Positions 6,511 to 11,292 of a DNA stretch of 11,292 nt are shown here, piece after piece. The position numbers were made by a program, and so were the translations under genes. Each line of letters starts with the position of its first letter. Position 1 is the stretch's first letter. The notes under the pieces were generated by a model, which searched no databases, was not told the origin of the DNA, and was given only the letters and a program-made list of their open reading frames with translations. This DNA comes from CS1-C013 sp964353745 (GTDB lineage: Archaea > Aenigmatarchaeota > Aenigmatarchaeia > Aenigmatarchaeales > Aenigmatarchaeaceae), in the NCBI GenBank assembly GCA_964353745.1, contig CAYGWD010000027.1, positions 1 through 11,292 on the forward strand, read 5' to 3'.

Positions 6511-6524
6511 TTTCTTAAAGGTTT
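6511..6524 (+). promoter_or_regulatory. TATA-like promoter of the pilin-like operon
   Basis: The segment tttcttaaaggttt is centred 22-25 bp upstream of the ATG at 6539 and no Shine-Dalgarno precedes that ATG, so the four-gene transcript probably starts leaderless. It lies only about 15 bp from the oppositely oriented argS box, so the two promoters are back to back. Confidence 0.45.
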
Positions 6525-6538
6525 AACAATTCTTACCT

Positions 6539-6985
6539 ATGAAGGGGCAGGCCGCCTTTGAGTATCTGATTATGTTTTCCATAGTACTTGCCATACTATT
6601 AATACTAACCTATTATGCCCAGAACATTACCGAAAGCAATAAACAAGATATCATTTCAGCAAACGCAGTGATTGCTGTAAACAAGATTGTAGAGGCAGCA
6701 GATATCGTTTACATGCAAGGTAGCCCATCGCAGATAACACTCTCAATTTACATACCTGATGGAGTGGACTCCATACAATTTGTTGGTAATGATACGCCCT
6801 GCATTAACGGTGTTAGCCACGCCAATATGATCGATATGAAAATTAATTTGGGGGGTGGAATTAGTGATATTTGGGCGATATCAAAAGGGAATTTTACATG
6901 CGATAGCTTTATTCAAAAAGATTCTGGAACAAGGAGAATAGTAATAAAATCCGAGGGGAGTTATGTCAATGTTACTGAAGGCTGA
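6539..6985 (+). CDS. Class III signal peptide pilin-like protein 1
   Basis: This 148-residue protein starts MKGQAAFEYLIMF and continues through a hydrophobic helix to about residue 25. K-G followed by QxxxEYL is the class III signal of archaeal type IV pilins, cut between G and Q by the EppA-type peptidase. Only three residues precede the cleavage point, so nearly the whole translation product would enter the filament. The hydrophobic helix would form the pilus core or a membrane anchor, and the rest (beta-rich, with two cysteines and NIT, NFT and NVT sequons) would face outward. It is the first gene of the operon, leaderless by promoter position, and its last 23 bp overlap the next gene. As the only member with a perfect Q/E signal it is the best candidate for the main structural pilin, although its globular part is unrecognised. 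Confidence 0.85.
   Translation: MKGQAAFEYLIMFSIVLAILLILTYYAQNITESNKQDIISANAVIAVNKIVEAADIVYMQGSPSQITLSIYIPDGVDSIQFVGNDTPCINGVSHANMIDMKINLGGGISDIWAISKGNFTCDSFIQKDSGTRRIVIKSEGSYVNVTEG
6953..6960 (+). promoter_or_regulatory. Shine-Dalgarno for pilin-like gene 2
   Basis: The purine run gaggggag sits inside the end of pilin-like gene 1. It places gagg 6 nt before ATG 6963 and ggag 8 nt before ATG 6969, so it serves either start and does not decide between them. Confidence 0.55.
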
Positions 6986-7373
6986 AGTTGCAACTGAGTT
7001 CATGGTTTTCGTTGGAATTCTTCTGCTTTTCTTTGTTTTTTTCGTAGGCATAATGGGCATTAACAGCAATGATATAAGCGAGTCAACGATGTTCGCGAGC
7101 GCGAGAAACATACTCAACACGGTTACGAATGAAATCAACACTGCTGCGAGGATACAGGGATATTATAGAAAGTTTTTTATCCCTGAAAAACTCTCGAACG
7201 GTAAGACCTATAATATCTCGTATGATAACAATTTGAGAATGGTTAAAATCGAATGGAACAATGGAAATAATATTATGGCAAACATAATCACAGATAATTT
7301 AAATGGAAACATAACACCGGGAACTAACGTAATAAAAAACCTCAATGGAGTGGTGAATATAAGTGCGAGCTGA
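6963..7373 (+). CDS. Class III-like pilin-like protein 2 (Glu at the +1 position)
   Basis: This protein has 136 residues (134 from the second ATG at 6969). Its N-terminus LLKAEVATEFMVF is followed by a very hydrophobic, Phe-rich helix to about residue 33, the pilin-type segment. The layout matches class III signals (K-A before the cut, E at +5), but the +1 residue is Glu where Gln is normal. Residues 35-65 form an amphipathic helix with conserved-looking SARNILNTVTNEINTAA, followed by a small beta-rich, Asn-rich domain with NIS and NIT sequons. It overlaps the previous gene by 23 bp and the next by 11 bp, so the genes are probably translationally coupled. It is probably a minor pilin or membrane-anchored subunit; no specific function is recognised. 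Confidence 0.8.
   Translation: MSMLLKAEVATEFMVFVGILLLFFVFFVGIMGINSNDISESTMFASARNILNTVTNEINTAARIQGYYRKFFIPEKLSNGKTYNISYDNNLRMVKIEWNNGNNIMANIITDNLNGNITPGTNVIKNLNGVVNISAS
7352..7355 (+). promoter_or_regulatory. Shine-Dalgarno for pilin-like gene 3
   Basis: The motif ggtg(a) lies 7 nt before GTG 7363 within the end of the preceding gene and supports use of that GTG as the start. Confidence 0.45.
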
Positions 7374-7872
7374 ACTATTTTCGTCTGATTTTATAATAAG
7401 CTTTTTTATATTTCTCTCAGCCTTGCTGATAGTAAATGCTTACTATAGAAATTTTCAAACGGAAATCTCTGAAACTAGCATGCGAAATGATATGTACTCT
7501 AAGGCAATTAGCATCGCAAGCTTACTAGCAACAACCAGCGGTCAGCCTCAATACTGGGACAACAACACTGTAAGTGTCATAGGACTATACGATTCTGGGA
7601 AGTTTAACTTGACAAAATTTGAGGAGCTGAAAAATATTCCGTACCAGAATGCGAAGTTCAAGCTCGGCACAGGCTATTACAATCTTAACATAACACTAGC
7701 AGAAAACAATACAGAAAAAATATTGCAGAATTCAAGCAACCCCGCTTATTTCTATACCTATGGTACTTCGCTGGATAACGCGGAACAGATAGTCGTAGTA
7801 AAAAGGTTGGGAGTGGTTAGCCTTGGAGGAAACATAATAAAAGTAACTTTGGAGGTTATACTGTGGGCATGA
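7363..7872 (+). CDS. Pilin-like membrane-anchored protein 3
   Basis: This 169-residue protein starts at GTG. Residues 9-27 (DFIISFFIFLSALLIVNAY) form a single N-terminal hydrophobic helix with only a short polar leader, like the pilin-type proteins of archaeal surface clusters. The next part resembles a recurring archaeal pilin-like module: a helix ending in SIASLLATTSGQPQYW, then VSVIGLYDSGKFNLTKFEEL, then a strand-rich region with NIT, NNT and NSS sequons. No Q/E class III cleavage site is obvious (MRAELFSSDF), so it may stay uncleaved or be processed differently. It overlaps the neighbours on both sides and carries the GGAGGT Shine-Dalgarno for the giant gene near its 3' end. It is likely a minor pilin or an anchor for the large surface protein. 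Confidence 0.78.
   Translation: MRAELFSSDFIISFFIFLSALLIVNAYYRNFQTEISETSMRNDMYSKAISIASLLATTSGQPQYWDNNTVSVIGLYDSGKFNLTKFEELKNIPYQNAKFKLGTGYYNLNITLAENNTEKILQNSSNPAYFYTYGTSLDNAEQIVVVKRLGVVSLGGNIIKVTLEVILWA
7851..7856 (+). promoter_or_regulatory. Strong Shine-Dalgarno GGAGGT deciding the start of the giant gene
   Basis: GGAGGT is a full match to the archaeal anti-Shine-Dalgarno core. It lies 6 nt before GTG 7863 and 12 nt before ATG 7869, both in the same frame, so the GTG is the better-placed start. Confidence 0.6.
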
Positions 7873-10800
7873 AAGGCATAGTTCTAACCTTAGATGCTAT
7901 AATAGCAATGACGATTATGGTTTCAGTGGTATCTATTTTGATATTGTTCAGGACAGATTCATCATCACCTTTTTACACAGCACAGCAACTTCATTCCTTG
8001 TCGGAAGACACGATGACAATATTGTCAGAGTCTACCCTTGAAGAAATTGTTATGAACAAAACCCTGCTTTATAATTTGAATCAAAGTGGTTTGATAAGTG
8101 AAGATGATTTCAATAAGAAAGCCATAGACGTTATAGGAACCTTGTGGTCTCAAAACAATACCTCCACTGATATGGCCGCAGCAGACATAATAAAGGATAT
8201 TTTAGGAGACATTTTACCTGGCAGCATTGGTTATCAGGTACTTGTAAACAGTTATAATGTTTATAATTCTTCTGGCACTAACCGAACAAAGAATGAAGAT
8301 GCAACAACTGAGATTTCTTCTAACAGAATAGCATCTGGATACCAAAAGGGTGAAAATGTCACTGGATGCGTTGCCAGGGCATATCTAAAGAGCATTAGAA
8401 AAAACGATTCTTCTTACTTATATTTTGGAGGATATGTAGGCGATGGAAATATAACTGTTAACATAACTTTACCTCCATTTGACAATATATTAGAAGCATA
8501 CATGGAACTGGACGCTGGTGGCGACTTTAATCTTTACATAAACGACAATTATGCGGGAAATTATAGCAGTGGCACTGCCGGTGGTGGATTGATGAAAGCT
8601 GATAAGTGGGTTGTATGCAATAAAACGTACAATTCTTCTATTTGTTCAAAATTCACCATGGGTAACAACACTCTAAAATTTAACTTTACTGGAAATAATT
8701 CCTTCATAGGGGGAGGATACTTCAGAGTAACTTACAACACGACTCAGTTAGCTCCTGGACAAGAACCCGGTAATGATACTTATTGGTTCCCAGGAATTGC
8801 GGGATTCTTTAACCTCTATGATTCTCTATACGTTCCTGGCACACTGATAAATATGACATCCTATCTTCATTATTTCAATAACTTTACTCTTAATGAGACA
8901 AATGCTACTGTCTTTCTCAGTATTGGAAACGTCGCAGTTTTTAGAAGTAACGAAACAGGCAATTTAAACATATCTTTAAATTTCAGCGACATATGGAAAA
9001 ATTTTAGCAGTTCACAAAATCTGATTAATAATGTTAGTAACAAGACAGTTCCTTTGAGGTTTGGAATAGAAGGGTTCCAATTGAAACCGGGAGTAGGGAC
9101 CGCAGATGCTGTTCTGATTACGGATGTTTCTGGAAGCATGGACGCATTCCAGGTTAGTTGCTCGCAAGATTCTGCTTGGCGAATATCTGCATTAGATTGC
9201 CAAGGAAATTATAGCGCTCAAAACCGAAAAACAGATGATTCTCAAAGTAATTGCATGTACAGGAACGTTACATTGTCTTCACCGGGTAGAATATACTTCT
9301 GGTGGAAGGTTAGCTCACAAAGCGGAGATCGATTAAGATTTTACATAGATGGTTCACAACAACAAACCATAACTGGAAATGTTAATTGGGCAACAGTAAA
9401 TTATGCCATCAGCAGTGGAAATCATGAAATAAAATGGTGCTATACTAAAGATGGCGGCGGATCCAGCGGTGATGATACTGGATATGTTGATTCCATAGTG
9501 GTTAATAACACCTCAGGGACAATATTTTTCTCTGATAATTTTGAAAGTGGAGTTTTGAATGGATGGAGTCTTTATAGTTCTGGTACTACCTGTGAGAAAC
9601 TCGATACTGCTAAAATTGTCGACAAAACATTTGTTGACACAGTCTTGGATACTCTGGGTGACAGGATCGGATTAGTTAGTTTTCAAAGCACTCTTTCAGG
9701 TACGCACCCTTTAAGCAATAACTCATGCACTTTGAAAGGCAACATTACTGCCTATAGTCATGATGACTCTACATGTACGTCCTGTGGCATATCAAACGCA
9801 ACAATAATTCTGGATGCTGCCAAAAATCCTTTAAGGTTTCAAGGTCTGTTGTTAATGAGCGATGGTTATGCGAATCAATGCCTTAATGGCAATTGGTGCG
9901 GTGTCTTCGGAGGACCAGTAAGCGGAAGTGCATCAAGCTCTGATCCTAATTATCCAGCAAAATTAGAAGCAATAAACATGTCATGCACAGCAAGGGATAA
10001 AAATTATACTGTATTTTCAGTAGGCTTCGGTTCCAGTGCAGACAGCTTAGGTCTTCAAAGAATAGCTTGTTGGAATTGCAGCGCGTGCAGATTAGACTGC
10101 AACAGTTTTCCTATTCAAGCAAGCTGTCCGTCTCAGAATTGCTATTGGAATTCTACACACCCTGTAAATAATACTGCTTTTCATTCGACATTTGATTCGG
10201 TCGATAGAAACAATAATTGCGTAGGTGTAACAGCCGACGGGTGGACAGACTGCGTAAGTGGGTCAGCAAATTTTTGGAGAGCACGTTCAGGATCAAGTGG
10301 AAATTCCTCTTCTACTAGATTTTTTAGAGGTGATGATATTGACACTGCCAATGCTACTTGGATTACAAAATGTTTAGACTTGTCTTCCTTTACGAAAGCA
10401 TATTTAAGTTTTGATTGGTCAATAACCGACTTGGATTCTCCAAATGAATATATTTTAGTAAGGGTAAATACAACCGCATCGCCTTTAAAAGACTTGTGGT
10501 ATTCTGGAAGTGGAACTGTTCCTTGGGCACACACAGAAATGGATGTGACGAACTATATTTCACCTAATACCTGCTTTAGGGTATATTGCGCGTTGGCAAC
10601 TGACACCAATGAATACTGTGATTTGGATGATTTTAAAATAATAGGAACTTATCCGGGTAAATGTGAAATACTTAATGATTCGTCTTGTTGGATAGGAAAT
10701 GTGACCAACCCCTTGGATGGAACCCAAGCTGACTGCAGAGATGTAAGATATGCCCAAAGCGATGATTTAGATCAACTGACGCAGATATACCAAGGGTTTG

Positions 10801-11292
10801 GACAGATGTTCGTAAATTTGGGTTATACGACTCAAAGAGCAAACTTAAGCAGCAACATGAAAGTCAACAATATACTTTATCCAGATTCTCATATAGATTT
10901 ACAATATTCTCCAATCATAATTCCATCTCAATATGGAGAGGTATCTTTAACTGTAGAGTCGCCAAGGCTTGGAGACTTGACAGATTATAACATCACCAAG
11001 CCGTACAAAGAAGGCTGGTTTAACATATCTGACAAAGTAAAAGTTGTGGATGCTGAAATGACTTCTTATTCGTCTGATTACTGGACTGATATGCTCTGGC
11101 TAAATTCAAGCGCTACCGGGGTTTGGAAAGAAGCGTATAATCTCACTTATTGGGGGGACGATTATACGATGCTGGGAGACCCTTTCATAATTCATCTACC
11201 AGTAAATAATATTTCATCAGGAAACAATTCTGTGAGGATAGAAACAGGCTTATGCCCTAATAATTCCGCGATATGCAAATTAAATAAAACTG
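7863..11292 (+). CDS. Giant vWA-domain surface protein with pilin-like N-terminus (3' end outside window)
   Basis: The frame has no stop from 7863 to the right edge, giving at least 1143 residues. Residues 1-30 (MGMKGIVLTLDAIIAMTIM and on) form a pilin-type membrane helix, followed by a helical module to about 125 (DVIGTLW, DILPGSIGYQVLV). A beta-rich domain at about 180-300 ends in IGGGYFRVTYNTT. A vWA domain starts near 410. Its MIDAS residues are D421-V-S-G-S425, a T near 645-650 and D667 in LLLMSDGYAN; the later strand YTVFSVGFG is also visible. The vWA sequence is interrupted at about 428-577 and 737-959 by jelly-roll-like inserts. It resumes at KLDTAKIVDKTFVD (from 579) and at DVRYAQSDDLDQL (from 960). 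A C-terminal beta domain (about 1010 onward, DPFIIHLPV, NSVRIETG) is unfinished. I count about 50 N-x-S/T sequons and many cysteines. It is probably a filament-tip or surface adhesin; the ligand is unknown. GGAGGT favours GTG 7863 over ATG 7869. Confidence 0.88.
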   Translation, partial: MGMKGIVLTLDAIIAMTIMVSVVSILILFRTDSSSPFYTAQQLHSLSEDTMTILSESTLEEIVMNKTLLYNLNQSGLISEDDFNKKAIDVIGTLWSQNNTSTDMAAADIIKDILGDILPGSIGYQVLVNSYNVYNSSGTNRTKNEDATTEISSNRIASGYQKGENVTGCVARAYLKSIRKNDSSYLYFGGYVGDGNITVNITLPPFDNILEAYMELDAGGDFNLYINDNYAGNYSSGTAGGGLMKADKWVVCNKTYNSSICSKFTMGNNTLKFNFTGNNSFIGGGYFRVTYNTTQLAPGQEPGNDTYWFPGIAGFFNLYDSLYVPGTLINMTSYLHYFNNFTLNETNATVFLSIGNVAVFRSNETGNLNISLNFSDIWKNFSSSQNLINNVSNKTVPLRFGIEGFQLKPGVGTADAVLITDVSGSMDAFQVSCSQDSAWRISALDCQGNYSAQNRKTDDSQSNCMYRNVTLSSPGRIYFWWKVSSQSGDRLRFYIDGSQQQTITGNVNWATVNYAISSGNHEIKWCYTKDGGGSSGDDTGYVDSIVVNNTSGTIFFSDNFESGVLNGWSLYSSGTTCEKLDTAKIVDKTFVDTVLDTLGDRIGLVSFQSTLSGTHPLSNNSCTLKGNITAYSHDDSTCTSCGISNATIILDAAKNPLRFQGLLLMSDGYANQCLNGNWCGVFGGPVSGSASSSDPNYPAKLEAINMSCTARDKNYTVFSVGFGSSADSLGLQRIACWNCSACRLDCNSFPIQASCPSQNCYWNSTHPVNNTAFHSTFDSVDRNNNCVGVTADGWTDCVSGSANFWRARSGSSGNSSSTRFFRGDDIDTANATWITKCLDLSSFTKAYLSFDWSITDLDSPNEYILVRVNTTASPLKDLWYSGSGTVPWAHTEMDVTNYISPNTCFRVYCALATDTNEYCDLDDFKIIGTYPGKCEILNDSSCWIGNVTNPLDGTQADCRDVRYAQSDDLDQLTQIYQGFGQMFVNLGYTTQRANLSSNMKVNNILYPDSHIDLQYSPIIIPSQYGEVSLTVESPRLGDLTDYNITKPYKEGWFNISDKVKVVDAEMTSYSSDYWTDMLWLNSSATGVWKEAYNLTYWGDDYTMLGDPFIIHLPVNNISSGNNSVRIETGLCPNNSAICKLNKT

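Noticed and set aside
6881..7141. Minus-strand open frame across the junction of pilin-like genes 1 and 2
   Set aside because: It is antisense to two well-supported overlapping genes, and its hydrophobic run is the complement of the pilin helix.
8870..10757. Minus-strand open frames inside the giant surface protein gene
   Set aside because: They are antisense to a long continuous frame with clear domains, show no recognisable protein features and have no promoter or Shine-Dalgarno.
7863..11292. A frameshift or stop that would split the giant gene
   Set aside because: Reading the frame from 7863 to the right edge gave no in-frame stop, and the domain motifs stay in one frame throughout.

Overview
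The window looks like a piece of an AT-rich archaeal chromosome, probably from an uncultured lineage with a small genome (DPANN-like or similar). That placement is inferred. What is directly visible is archaeal: an RtcB RNA ligase and its partner archease, a TrmB-family regulator, an archaeal-type arginyl-tRNA synthetase, class III (QxxxE-type) pilin-like signal sequences, TATA-like boxes 22-30 nt upstream of apparently leaderless start codons, and GGAGGT/GGTG Shine-Dalgarno motifs inside operons.

Left part (1-2213), RNA processing. The 3' five-sixths of rtcB (+) enters from the left edge. A short stretch follows that resembles the 3' end of a tRNA gene without its 5' half. Next comes a small, AT-rich HxlR-like winged-helix regulator (+), then archease (-). 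RtcB and archease act together in RNA ligation, so this small regulator sits between two functional partners. The 9-mer ggccccctg lies on both sides of it, once inside the tRNA-like remnant, which hints at an old insertion.

Middle (2214-4588), regulators and a sulfur-related enzyme. A full-length TrmB-type regulator (+) is divergent from archease. It is convergent with, and overlaps by 12 bp, a minus-strand gene that resembles only the TrmB effector-binding half and has no DNA-binding domain. A 252-bp AT-rich intergenic region with two divergent promoters leads to a TudS-related putative Fe-S desulfidase (+), apparently leaderless.

ArgS (4617-6467, -) converges with the desulfidase gene and is divergent from the last block across about 70 bp holding two back-to-back promoters.

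Right part (6539-11292), a pilus-like surface operon (+). Four overlapping genes encode proteins with pilin-like N-terminal membrane segments: three small ones (148, about 136 and 169 aa) and a very large one still open at the right edge (at least 1143 aa). The large protein has a von Willebrand factor A (vWA) domain with a complete MIDAS motif. The vWA fold appears interrupted twice, by about 150 and about 220 residues of Cys- and Asn-rich jelly-roll-like sequence, and the first insert seems circularly permuted. It also has a very high density of N-glycosylation sequons. The simplest reading is an archaeal type IV pilus-like filament whose large, glycosylated vWA protein is a tip or surface adhesin. 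This is the most notable system in the window.

No gene-free stretch exceeds 300 bp. I found no CRISPR array, transposase, intact tRNA or rRNA.
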